Shown piece by piece: positions 52,666 to 64,000 of a stretch of 64,000 bases of DNA. Origin of the DNA: Artemisia argyi (Eukaryota > Streptophyta > Magnoliopsida > Asterales > Asteraceae); contig CM060691.1 of the NCBI GenBank assembly GCA_030686995.1, positions 60,340,338-60,404,337 on the forward strand, written 5' to 3'. Position numbers and translations under genes: made by a program. The notes below the pieces were generated by a model, which was given only the letters and a program-made list of their open reading frames with translations, was not told where the DNA came from and did not search any database. Position 1 is the stretch's first letter. Every line of letters begins with the position of its first letter.

Positions 52666-54150
52666 AACGGCTTGACGTTGTGTATTTCTTATATGCTGAT
52701 ACACAAAATGAAAATAACAAGGAAAGGTGAGTGAGACTTTAGAAATCAAAGAAAGTTGCAAAGTGGAAAGCAAATGAATGTAAAAGCATCAAGTGCCACG
52801 CCATCAATACTTTTGGAGTGGCTCAAAAAGGAAATGATAAAGTAAACAATACAAGTAAGGTGGCGTTTAGTTCCTGGTTTTAAAATTGAAAATTTTTAAT
52901 TTTTGAGGATTTAGAATTCGAAATTTAAAATATTTTTACGTGTTTAGTTAACAGAAATTTATAGTATTTTGAAATTTGTTCTAATGTTTATTATTCCAGT
53001 CTTTTTAATAAGTCATGGATTTACTTTGATTAAAATAAATAAATAAATAAAAAAGGAAAAAAAAAATGTAAAAATAGTATTTTGGTCACTTATAAAAGAA
53101 AAGCATTTCTAAGTAAATTAAAATTCAAATCACTTTTTGAAAGAATTCTAATTTGCTTTATTTTGCCAATTTATGAAATTTTAATATCATGCATTTGGCT
53201 ATACCAGACACTCAAAGAATTTAAAATGCAAATGCCATGAAATCCCACTGTTGGCGTATATGGCCGAATGGCCCACGCCGAACCAATCATATAACTACCA
53301 AACGTCCTAGATTGAATCACTTCGACCAAACCAAATAACTTCGGCCAGGCCAAGCCAAAATAACGGCTAGTTAGTCCAAAAATGTCATAGTCTCACATGT
53401 GACTATCTAATAAGAAATATAAAGGGCAAGATTTCTCACTCTAGGTCAACTTTTCTCACTTATATTTACTCCCCCTTATCACTCTTTATATCAAAAATTT
53501 ACTCTCACGCTGGAGCTTGGTCTTGGGATAAAACTCAAGGTGAGGCTAACGCTTGTCACTAGGAGGATATTTCGCTTGTTTGGAGTAAGCAGCATATTTT
53601 TACTTCAACACCCACCAATATACCCAACGAAACACACAGAGTTTCTACGCATGTTGTTAAAAAGTTTAAAATTGCCATAAAATAATCAAGGAAATTAATA
53701 AAAGTTTTAGACATGCTGTTAAGAAATGCGAAAATAGTATAAATAATCAAGGAAACTAATACCAAAAATGTGTACCGGGTGAGTTTGGTTTGTTAACATG
53801 ATTCGCAATCAGTATATGTTTGATACTATGGTAGAATGGAAATAGAAATGAATTAATGCTTCAATACAAGTTATGTTGTTTGGTTTATTATAGGCGGTAT
53901 CAAAGCTTTGACTTGGTCAAAATGAAGAACAACAACATAAACAAAAGTCACAAAACAATATGGTGAACCCATCTATTACATCAAGGGTGTGTTTCGGTGA
54001 CCAACCTACGATTCATCATCTATAATTCATCTTCAAGTAATTGGAGATGAATAAAGATTAACATGAATAAACTTGTACAAAAGAAAATGATGGAGAAAGA
54101 AACAAAATTTAAAAATGGAACCATGCAACTAAATTAAAGATGTTACAATG
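52666..54150. other. intergenic, no gene seen
   Basis: AT-rich, with AAATAAATAAAT-type tracts near 53030-53065 and a roughly 60-bp segment repeated at 53655-53700 and 53700-53765 (AAAATAATCAAGGAAATTAATA / AATAATCAAGGAAACTAATA). Nothing coding is evident. Confidence 0.4.
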
Positions 54151-54159
54151 TAAAAGATA

Positions 54160-54720
54160 GGGTTCTGGCGGTACAATAGCAATGAATTTTTTAAAATGTA
54201 CCGATTATGTACATGAACTATTTTCCATTCCATTTAATGTAACAAGATTTCATGTTTTGTGCTAATTTGCACCAATGTATACAGGATACCGGTTAAATCT
54301 TAATAAAACCAGCAAAAAAAACTACGTGGCATATTTCATGTTTAGGTTTTGGTTGTAGAACTTTTTCAAATGGACCGATTTGATACGTGAACAATTTTTT
54401 GTTCCAATTAATGGTACAAATTATACCTACACAACTCACATAATTTGGGTTAACTTGGTTAGGGTTAGGGTTTTATACTAGTGCGAATTGGTCAAGAACA
54501 AGATCTTGTAAATGAGTAAGTGGTATAAATGAGTTTAGGTTAGTGGAATTCCAAGTGGCATGTACATATGGCATTAATGAATTTTGTTTCGTTAAACAAG
54601 TTTAATGGTACAAATTAACACAAAACATGAAAGTATATTACATTAAGTGGAATGAAAAATAGTTCATGTACAAAATTGGTGCATTTGAAAAGGTTCTTTG
54701 CTATTGTAAGACCAAAACCC
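54160..54720. mobile_element. Mutator-like (MULE) MITE with long inverted repeats
   Basis: 561 bp. Terminal inverted repeats of about 110-125 bp begin GGGTTCTGG on the left and end CCAAAACCC on the right, with shared words GTACATGAACTATTTT and TTTCATGTTTTGTG. It is flanked by 9-bp duplications TAAAAGATA (54151-54159) and TTAAAGATA (54721-54729), eight of nine matching, which is the MULE signature. The inner part has no ORF. Confidence 0.88.
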
Positions 54721-54729
54721 TTAAAGATA

Positions 54730-55741
54730 TTCTGTTGTTGTTAGTGATTGAAAACAGTAGGTAGAAATCAAAAGAAATTCATAACAATAAGACATGAAAA
54801 CATGCAGCGAAGAATAATCCTGCCAGAGTTTTCCATGAGCCAGGATCCATATACGTTTATAGCTAATCAAAATAAAACTACAGAAATTGCATACCTGTTT
54901 GTTTGCATGGGAGATTAACATGGAACGTAAAGCTTAAAATTAACTTCTCACGGTTATGGTAACAAATAATGAATTCTATAATTATCTTTGTATTTATAAG
55001 GCTTAAGAGATAATTACAAAATTCAAAATGTGATAATTACCAAATATATAAATAACAAGAAAATGACTTGATTTAAAAAGATGATTATCTTTTTAATCAA
55101 GCCAAAGATCGACCAAAGCCCAGCCCGGTCCACATCTATGGTGGCCGGCCTCCACGTGGGACCCACAAGGAGTTCACGCCCCATTGTTGGACTTCCTGGC
55201 CCGTTCTCCCTTAAACTTATTTAACCCAATTAATTAAGCTCGACTCTCATTCGTTTAATGGATCACTTATATATTTACGATAAATATATAAAACTAAAAT
55301 CTCGAACTATTATGTGTGCCCCCGATGAATCATATATTAATGACAGTATTTAATTCCTGTTATATCATGCACATAATCCTAAAAACTCCCACTTGGACAT
55401 TCTATAACGTCTAGTAATTAAATACTGAGCAAAACAAGCATCTACCAATGATCCTGCTTGCATCCAATAAATACACGACTTGTCCGTCTGTTGATAGAAC
55501 CAACCAATCATCATTAACTCTTAATGATTTTTGGTTTTAGTAATACTCTTATCCCTTTTTTCTGATATATGTTAATTTGAGACATGGATTAAGCATTCTC
55601 AAATCACTAACATATGTTTCTTGATCACGAATTAGTTGATATACCAAAGTAAGTTACAACAACAATTTAACCTCTACTCCAGTCACGACCGTATTTATAT
55701 CAAATAATTCATCGAGTGGCCAACAGTAATATCATTCTCTT
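54730..55741 (-). mobile_element. Ty1/copia LTR and 3' remnant
   Basis: On the minus strand, CCAAGTGGGAGTTTTTAGG (about 55382-55400) is the typical polypurine end of Tork-like copia elements. The leftward sequence looks like an LTR with TATAAATAC (54990-54998 region). The segment 55400-55741 would be 3' untranslated sequence, cut by insertion of gypsy element F at 55742. No coding sequence survives and I cannot set the LTR ends exactly. Confidence 0.5.
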
Positions 55742-57153
55742 TGATGAGGTGAAAAATGGTCCGTTTTTAGGGGGTCATTTAAGCCGGAATTTGAATTTAT
55801 TTGATCAAATATTGCCCTAAATCGTTCCTTTTGTGATTTTAGGTACTTTTGGAGTGAATTCTGGAAAAGGAAGCATTTTGGACGTTTTTGGAGCATAAAA
55901 GTGAAAAAAACGGCAAAGTCTTAATTTTCCTTGCTGGGAACAGTACCTGACGGCGTCAAGAGCATTTTGATGACGGTGTCAAGAGCAAAAGTGGTGACGG
56001 TCCAGTAGAAATGTGACGGCGTCAAAGCATGGCCGTCAAGAGTAAAAGTGATGACGGCCCAGAACAACATTACACATGACGGCGTCAGATCTGGATCTAG
56101 GCAAACCGATTTTATTATGGGCGGCGGGTTGACGGCGTCAGAATTTTCTTCTTGACGCCGTCACCTTAGAAAATCTATATATAGTGTTTGTAATTTTCAT
56201 TCAAGGGAGAGGACAATTTTAGGGACGACTTGAATAAACCCTAGCACAACTTTTACAGTATTTTCAAGGGTTTTCACCCCTTGAATCCTTTCATGTTCAA
56301 TTAAGATAAGTATCCTTTCAATTCATTCAATATGTCTATGTCTTGTTTGAATATATCTTACGCTTGTCTTGATTTTAACATGCTAGGCTAGATCTCTTGT
56401 GTGTTTGCTTAGATGTAGTGAAACCTAGATGTTGATTATAGGTTGATTGCTTGTTTATAGTTGTAATGGATGAATGATTTCAACGTTAGGCTTAAGAAAA
56501 CTGGCAGACTTCCATAGTGTAACTTGCTTGAACGTCTTAAGAAACATGAACCAATGCGTACTAAGGTTTTTATGGTTGTATTTAATGCATGAGCGAATTC
56601 TAGTGATCCCATGTTAGGAGCTTCTTGCAGGCTCGGCATAGGAGTGAAGTAGGAGCTTATAGAGATGGGGAAGTACGTACGCCACCCCACGACTGGTATA
56701 AAGGAATATAACCCATCATCCACGCAACTTTAACAAACTATCAACCTGTAAAAGATATCTAGGGAGTAATGAAATCTAAGTAAACACAATTTTCCCATTT
56801 ATTGTTCACACCACATTAGTAATTAGCTTTATTTACATTTTTGTTATTTTATTTTGATTGCATCTTAGTTATTGGGTTAGTTGACTAGCAACTAATTCCG
56901 CCCACTCTTTCAAAACCCGAGATTTTTAATTGCTTTTTATAAAAATATAAAAATATAAAAAGAATCATCCCTCACCTCTAAACCTAGTTTTTAGGCTTTC
57001 TAATCCTAGTGACACTATTCCTGAGTTGAACGATTAATCCCCCGGTACTTGTCACTATACTATACTACAATGATCAGGTACACTGCCTGGTGGGGGTTGT
57101 AAGCTTCTCGAGATCCCTCGAGAGGTAAAGCCTGGTGCAATTCCCACGTATCA
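55742..57153 (+). repeat. 5' LTR of gypsy element F
   Basis: 1412 bp, TGATGAGG...CGTATCA, the reverse-complement relative of LTR D. At 55945-56165 it has about eight TGACGGCGTCA or close variants. CTATATATAG at 56176-56185 is the likely TATA box, directly after that cluster. Confidence 0.9.
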
Positions 57154-57159
57154 AGTTTT

Positions 57160-57172
57160 TGGCGCCGCAGCC
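57160..57172 (+). other. primer-binding site of gypsy element F
   Basis: TGGCGCCGCAGCC, six bases after the LTR, identical to that of element D. Confidence 0.78.
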
Positions 57173-57323
57173 CGGGGAATAGTTATTGTCTAGGTTAAAA
57201 TTTCTTTTTATTAGGTCTACTTGCTAGATTCCTTTCCAGTAAGATTTTATTTTTATTTTTTAGGTTTTCTTTAGTCTATCTATTTCTTCGTGTCTTTGTT
57301 CGTAACTTTTACCATCCGACATC

Positions 57324-59876
57324 ATGGAAGGTGGTAACATCTTTGAACCCATCAACCCACCACAACAAGACCACCCACAAAACCCACCACTAGCAAACCA
57401 ACCTCTTAGGCCCCGAACCCTAGGAGAGTATTCCCGACCTAGCCATCAAGGCTATCGAAACGCTATTGAGCTCACCCAAGGAGCCAATGTGTCTCCCTTG
57501 CGATCCGACACCATCCGGTTGGTGCAAAGCGGATGTGCATTCCATGGACTTCGTTCCGAAGATCCTAATCAACATCTCAAGGACTTCCTTAAAATCGTAG
57601 ATTCTATAGACCTTGATGTTACAACTAGAGAGTCAACCCGATTACGCCTATTCCAATTCTCTCTATGTGATCAAGCTAGTCAATGGCTTGAACGTTTACC
57701 CGCGGGATCCATTACCTCATGGGATGATCTCACCACTCGTTTCCTTGCTCAATTTTTCCCACCGGGGAGAACTACTAAGCTTAGAAATGATATCGTGATG
57801 TTCCAATAACGTCAAGGTGAAACTCTATATGAAGCATGGACTCGTTTCAAGGACTTACTCCAAAAAGTCCCACATCATGGCATAGATCTTTGGCTCCAAG
57901 TCCAAATCTTCTATGACCATATCGATCTCTCCACAAGGCGAACCATTGACCAATCGGTCGGTGGTAAGCTACGTGATCTAAGTGCGGAAGAATCATGGGA
58001 ACTCATAGAAGATCTTGCTCTCTATGACAACGAAAGTTGGAATGATCCCCGTGATTTAAACAAAACGGTCAAGGCAATATCCTTGCCTTCGAACAATTCT
58101 AGCACTCCCGACCGTAGGATCATGGAACTTGAGGACCAAGTCAAGTTTCTCATGAAATCTTACGAAGCTCCTAAGCCTTCAAGCCAAGTGAACAAAATCA
58201 CTTCTTCATGCGAATTATGTAGTTGTCCCCATGACACTCGTGATTGCGTGGAACTCCCCGGAACAGCTTTTGCTGACTACGCATCCGCGCGTACCGATGA
58301 ACCGGGAGATAAGTGGTACACTTTCAAACCCGAGCCAAACCCTTACGGTGATTCCTACAACCCTTCTTGGAAAAATCATCCGAACCTTAGGTGGAAACAA
58401 AACCAAAAGAATTCTTCCAATCCGCCTAATCGTTACCAACCAAACGGTCCACTCTCCAACCGTACTTTCAACAACAATCCTTCCAATAAATATGGCAGTA
58501 CCAACAATCTTGAAGGATAGATGTCCAAGTTTATGGCATCTCAAGAAGCTCGCATATCTAAGTTCGAAGCCGATTTCAAACATAAGCAAAGCGAGATGAC
58601 CACCAAAATTGACACATTGTTGAAAGTTCTCAATGACCGAGAAATGGGAGCACTCCCAAGCGACACGGTCAAGAACCTGAAACTAAGCGTTAATTCCATA
58701 TCATCAGTTTCGTCACCCACTTCTTGTCCGCATTACTACTCGGTTAAATCCATGAGCACGTGTTTCAAGCAAAACAAAATTCTTCAAAAGGACCAATCAA
58801 ATGAAACACCCGATATCAAACTGGTCAAAAGCATAGTTGAAACACCTCTTACACAAGACCTTGAAGGTGAATTCAAGGAGCTTCACCTTGAACGTCCCGT
58901 CATTGATGTCTTAACCCGTGCTCCCTACTATAGTGCCCTCCTAGAAAAATATGAGAAATTTAAACTAGGTAAAAATGGGACTCCCTTCGTTCAAAACAAG
59001 TTGCCTAAAAAGCTTGATGATCCGGGTATATTTGTTTTGCCTTGTAAGATAGGAAGATCCGAAGCTTTCGACACACTAGCCGATTTAGGGTCAAGCCTCA
59101 ACTTGATTCCCTTATCCCTTTTCACCACTCTCAAGCTAGGAAAGTTAGAGGAGACGGAGGTATTAATTGGTCTAGTGGATGGGAGTATTGCCCACCATGT
59201 TGGGATGATCAAGGATGTAGTTGTTCACGTAGGGAAGTTGACTATTTTAGCGGATTTTCACGTCCTAGATATGGTTAGTGATACTACATGCCCATTATTA
59301 GTAGGAAGAGTATTTTTAGAAACCGCTAGTGCCATGATAGATTGTAAGGAGTCTAAGATAGCGGTAGGTGAGGGCGATACTTGGTCGATATATGATGTTA
59401 AGAAACATAGCTACGATTGTCAGGATAAACCGACACCACATTGGGTAGAGATGAATAGGAGACCATCTAGATATGGACCTTGGATAGAAAGAAATTTTAT
59501 AGGATCTCAACGCCCATTCTATCTAGAAAAAGATTTCATCGATAAAACACATTCGGTGGAACAACTCATAGCTAGAGATGAAGAGCTAGACCCTTTTGAG
59601 GACCCCCTAGTCTTTAGGAAAATGATTGAGTTCTTAAGCGTAATGCCTATTAACATAGAGGTGAACAAGTGGAAAAGAGAGGGGTATAAGTGTAAATGGA
59701 GGTGGGACAAGCCACCTAAGGAAGGTGATGGATCATGGCATATGAAGATGATTTTGTATGATCCGGATGGAGAAAAGTTTGAAAGGTCATACCGTACTAA
59801 GAAAACCGATAGGAAGTTGAAACCTAAGTTTGATCTCAAAGATGTCCTCAAAGAGGAACTCACCCATATCACGTAA
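57324..59876 (+). pseudogene. gypsy gag-protease with unrecognised C-terminal domain (element F)
   Basis: One frame of about 850 codons starting MEGGNIFEPIN, interrupted by TAA at 57807-57809 (CAA in D) and TAG at 58518-58520 (TTG in D). The Retrotrans_gag core covers about 75-250 (EDPNQHLKDFLKIVD, QASQWLERLPAGSIT). An irregular zinc knuckle CELCSCPHDTRDC lies near 295. A gypsy aspartic protease with the DLGSSLNLIPL motif lies near 590, preceded by FVLPCKIGRSEAFDT. The last 160 codons (from about KKHSYDCQDKP to KEELTHIT) match no family I know and take the place where reverse transcriptase would begin. Apart from the two stops the frame is clean. Confidence 0.87.
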
Positions 59877-61363
59877 TAACCCGTGACCTTGACTCTAGCT
59901 ACAAGACTCGTAAATAAAGAAAAGCGCTTCTTGGGAGGCAACCCATGCTTTGTGTGATTTTTATTTGTTTGATTGTTATTTATTTTCGTATGCATGCTTT
60001 ATTTTTATTGTTGGTAGATCATGTTTCAAACTAAAATGGTGAAAATACTTTATTTTGTCGTTTGGCTTTGTCTTAACTTCATCCAAAGGTATTTCGCAAA
60101 AAATAAATGTAAGGGGAAACCCCAAATATGTTTTTGAGAATAAAAATTGATCATGATTCTCCACAATATTAAATGGACATGTATAGTCATATTTGTTAGA
60201 GTCAAATGCTTGTATCGAGTCATAATGATGTTTTGCAGGATTTTCTAGGAAGTAAGACATAAGTTTTCCAGAAATTTTTCCGGAAACTTAACGTAAGGAT
60301 TTCTACAGATCACTTCTGACGGCGTCAGGAAGAAATTCCTGACAGTGTCATGTGTAAAATTCTGGAAATTTTGCAAGTTTTGTTTTTCTAACGGAGTCTT
60401 AAAGTTTTTGTTAATTCTTTAGTTTAATAAACTCTAGGAAATCTGCAACCATTCGTTCCACAAGCATTATATCTTACTTTGTTTTCTAAGATTTATTAGT
60501 ATATATAGATTGCCACCGATTTTACACGAGGTTGCCTTGTTTGTTTTCTCAGGTTTAACAGGTTATGTATGACAAGAAGATGATTTATATTTTGGAAGGG
60601 AAGCTTTGATTGTTCATTTTCTTGGAGGAAGATCTAACCTTGTTACCGCACTATCCACACCGAACGAATCAGAGGAGTATTTGATTTCATTCTTTTACCT
60701 GTTTTACTTTTACATTCTTTAATTGAACATTGGGACAATGTTCATCCTAAGTGTAAGGGGAGGGTAGAATGATGATACCTTATAGGATACACTTTCACTT
60801 GAGTTTGTTTGTTTGATGGTAGGTGTGTAATAAAACTAAGAGAAATACTTGTTAGTGTAATTTTAGCGCCAAATTTAAAATTTTTACAACATTTAGGAGT
60901 GAAACTTTAGCCTTAGCAAGCATCTCATGGATAGGAGTCGTATGACTAGCACAAACCGTACTATTCAGAAAAATTTTCCACCCAAATATGTGAGGTTCGC
61001 CTTTAGATTTGATAGGAAAAACATTTACTATTAGTACTTATGAGTGTACCGGTAGCATTTAGATTCTAGAACTTGCGTTAGTGATGCATCCCGAGACCGC
61101 TAGTGAGACTACATTCGTGTAGTAGGATTTACTACATGATAAGAGGCATTAGGATCACCCATGTGTTAAACCCGTAGCATAATTACTTGACCATTTAAGT
61201 CATATTACTTGGCTAGTTAAGTCAATTAATTTTCCCACACCCTTAGCGATGTACTCATTTTTAGTACATGAAACCCCTAGTACACCCCTCCGAGCCTATC
61301 TTTTTGTTTCTACCTTTAAGCATCTTACTTAAAGGAAGAATTTGTTACACCCCACTTAAATGT
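59877..61363. other. 3' non-coding region of gypsy element F
   Basis: Begins with the TTGGGAGGCAACCCA box that follows the last ORF in Athila/Tat-type elements. It holds two TGAC-GTCA motifs near 60318-60355 and an internal purine tract GTAAGGGGAGGGTAG at about 60755-60769. It is the reverse complement of 38631-40113. No ORF. Confidence 0.8.
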
Positions 61364-64000
61364 ATGATTGGCTCCAAACGGTCAACCTAAATTGACCAAA
61401 CGATGGTCAACTAGGTCAAACAGCCTAGAGTCAATCTCCGTGGAAGTATAGGGTTTCCCCGGGTCGTTATATTCCGACGAGGCGTGATGGTAATCAAACA
61501 GTGTTTGTGATCGGGTGAATTTGGACAGAAAAGGGGTTTGTGATTGATTGATCTAAGGAATATACGAAGAAATAGCTTAAATAAGCTATCTGAAAGGTTA
61601 CGTGAAAGTTAGATACTAAAAAACGTTTAAAATCTAAAAACGCGTACGTTTACATTTAAATTAACGTAAACTTACAAAATAAAAAGTGAAAACTGAAATC
61701 TGAAAACCCACAGGGGGTGAAAATGACTTTTTTACAAACCTAAGGTTGAAAGAAAATTTTTAGAAAAAGAAAATTTATTTTTACACAAATTAATTATTTA
61801 ATATTAATCAAATACTATTTAATACTAATTATCAATATTTAAATAACTTAAATACTATATAATATTAATTTAATACTAGAAAAACAAAAATTAAATTTCT
61901 AAAATTATAAAATAACTAAAAATAAGTTTTAAATTTAAAAATATCTATTTTTGTCTTTTTGGGGATTTTATATTAATTAATTGCTAATTAAATATTAATT
62001 ACCTAATTAAATTAATTAAAATTATTAAAAATACTAAAAAGACTTAGAAAATTAAGAAAATTTTTAGAAATCTAATTAACCATCACAGGAATCCTAAAAA
62101 ATTATAAAAAGTTTGTAAAAATTATATTTAGACTATTTTACTAATTATTTATTTATTTATTAATTAATATCTAATTTAACTAATTTAATTAAGAAAATTA
62201 GAAAATGAACAGTAGTAATTCTAGAAAAATTCCTAAAATTACTTTATAACATATAAAAGCTAGAAAAAATATAAAAACTAGGTATTACTTTATAAAAACT
62301 AATTATGCTATTTAATAGTTAATTATTAATTAATTATTACTAAAACTAATATTAAATCTAATAAATACCAAAAGACAATATAAAATTCTGAGAAAATTAC
62401 TAAAACTACTTTAACATAAAAGAAATTTAAGAAAAATATAAAAATGCAAGTTACTTAGTAAAAATCTAAAAAGGAAAGTTAAAAAGATAAATAAAAGTAA
62501 ATAGAAACTATCACTTATTTTAAATTTGGTTTTTCTTGATTTTGTTTTTATAAAACTATTTAAATACTTAAAATATGAAACTTTTGTAAAAACAACTAGC
62601 TTTGAACACAGAAATAAGCACTATAAGTGCTTATTAGCTTGACAGTTTGACTTTTGGTCAAACTAAGCTTGAAAAAGCTCTAACTAAGCTGTCAGCTTAT
62701 CCTAGGGGTGGATTTAGGTGAGAACAAGTGAGATGGCTTATAATGAAGCTGAAGCAACAAGGAATTGGCACAGGATAAGCCAATAAGCTGATAAGCAAAT
62801 CCAAATGAACCATGGGCCACTCATAAATGGGACAAACAAAAGGGACCTTGCAGCCTAAGTAAATGAGGTCTAACCTTGAAAATAAGCCAAGGACCTTGAA
62901 GTTTAGCTTATTGGCTTACAAATAAGCCAAAGTTCAAGGTGTGGGGCCCACTATGTAAGGCAGGGGAGGCATTGAAAGTTGGGGTGTTGGACTAAGGTGG
63001 TGCTGCAGGGGAGGTCAATCCGCCTGCAGCCCACTTTGAGGCTTCATAGAATCCAGACAAAAATTTGAAAAAATATACTGAGACCTAATTCCTAAAGCTA
63101 AGGTGGTACACTATGACATGTGAAAATTTCAAATCCTAAATCCAAGCACAAAAATCTAGAAAATTCTTGCAAAAACTGACTTTTCTACACAAATGGAATT
63201 TTTGACTTTTTGAAATTATATCCTACTTTGACTTTAATGAACTTCTAATAGATGCTACTGGTTAAATAAGTTGTAATAAGGTATATTAGGTCTAATTTAA
63301 GTAATAAGAGTAAGATTTATAGCTAAAGGTGTGAAAGTACTCTCTAAAGACCCAACAGTGACTGCCTAATTGAGGTTTACATGATATTTTGACTTTCTAT
63401 AGTAAGGGGACAAGTTTATTGGTTTACTCAGTTCAATTATGACCTAAGAAGTCTAGTTGTGCAAAGAAACAAACCAATTAACCATTAAGACAGTTGAAAC
63501 CAAGCAAAACCAAACACCCCTTATTGGGTACTGTTTGGAGTTTTTTGTGAAGCAAATGGTGAACTAAGGGATCCTACTGAAGCTAACTGGTGGTATAAAC
63601 TTATGTTGATCAATTGCAAACTATTTTGAACAAGAAACAAGCACAACAATAAGCAAAAGAACAATTTGATAATTGAAACTATTATGTAAACCAAAGGAGT
63701 GGTCATTGATGAAAATTAAAGAGACAAACCCTGACTCAGAAGCATAAAGCTCATAAGAAATTCAACCACCAATTCCTTTCTTAATCACCTCACCCCACTT
63801 TTGATCCTCTGTTGACTTTTGTTGACTTATGGAATTTTTTGCAATAAAATGATGTTTTACCACAACTGATGTTCACAACAAGCTATAATTAGCTTAAATA
63901 AGCTTAGTGAACAGGTAATGAAGCTTATGGAAGCTTTTGAGCACACATGAGTTTTTAAGCTAAAATTGCAAATTAACTGCAAAGGAATTTTAAAGAAAAC
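61364..64000. other. unidentified AT-rich sequence
   Basis: From TGTATGATTGGCTCC (61361) the sequence is unrelated to gypsy elements E and F. Positions 61740-62600 are extremely AT-rich (ATTAATTAAT words). The part after 62630 repeats AAGCTTATT/AATAAGC words in both orientations. No ORF over 60 codons is convincing. It could be the start of an LTR or another insertion running out of the window. Confidence 0.5.

Larger units (their letters stand above)
55742..61363 (+). mobile_element. gypsy (Athila-like) element F with gag-protease only, 3' truncated
   Basis: A plus-strand gypsy element: 5' LTR 55742-57153, primer site 57160-57172, gag-protease ORF 57324-59876, then 1.5 kb of 3' non-coding sequence shared with element E. 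No reverse transcriptase, RNase H or integrase lies between protease and the 3' region, so it belongs to a non-autonomous layout. It breaks off at 61363, before the last 1 kb and the 3' LTR seen in E. Confidence 0.85.

Noticed and set aside
61740..62600. Centromere-like or matrix-attachment AT repeat
   Set aside because: Very AT-rich but without a regular unit; no basis for a functional call.

Overview
This is plant nuclear DNA, from a eudicot and probably from the daisy family (Asteraceae). The evidence is nested Ty1/copia and Ty3/gypsy LTR retrotransposons, Stowaway, hAT and Mutator MITEs, a tRNA-derived SINE, and a plant ARIADNE-type ubiquitin ligase gene. The Asteraceae placement rests on the style of the post-pol ORFs and the Myb/SANT-like pseudogene family, which I recall as abundant there; it is inference. 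Most of the window is mobile DNA. The only convincing intact host gene is the RBR E3 ligase at 48690-50462.

Layout. Positions 1-32995 hold minus-strand Ty1/copia elements of one family (A and B). They are arranged head-to-tail and share one LTR: LTR 32452-32995, gag/pol B, post-pol region, LTR 5624-6158, gag/pol A. Element A breaks off at 103/104, where its reverse transcriptase is joined to a piece of gag in the opposite orientation. A second, much larger copia-type element (C, 7863-25691, 17.8 kb, 343-bp LTRs, 5-bp target duplication AGTCT) is inserted in the post-pol region of B. C carries gag, pol and two long env-like/post-pol ORFs. The A/B copy inserted into a gypsy (Athila-like) gag, D (32996-36140), which is followed by a rearranged gypsy element, E (36159-41292).

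Positions 41293-48690 are intergenic: a Stowaway MITE, a 20-21 bp minisatellite between 340-bp direct repeats, AT-rich DNA with possible Helitron debris, and a Myb/SANT-like pseudogene split by a SINE. The ARIADNE gene follows. Positions 50463-55741 hold degenerate repeats, an hAT MITE (52289-52657), a MULE MITE (54160-54720) and a copia LTR remnant. Positions 55742-61363 hold a plus-strand gypsy element (F) with LTR, PBS and a gag-protease ORF but no reverse transcriptase or integrase. The last 2.6 kb is AT-rich and unidentified.

How the parts relate. The retroelements supply classic pieces (LTR promoter, primer site, gag, protease, integrase, RT, RNase H, polypurine tract), but every pol frame here is broken, so any present mobility would need proteins from elsewhere. 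Three things stand out. Each of the three retroelement families carries its own recurring short palindrome (AGTACT, TTACGCGTAA, TGACGSCGTCA). The A/B family has two divergent accessory ORFs with facing-away TATA boxes downstream of pol. The gag-pol boundary is handled differently in A/B (frame change with a splice-acceptor-like sequence) and C (same frame, one stop codon).
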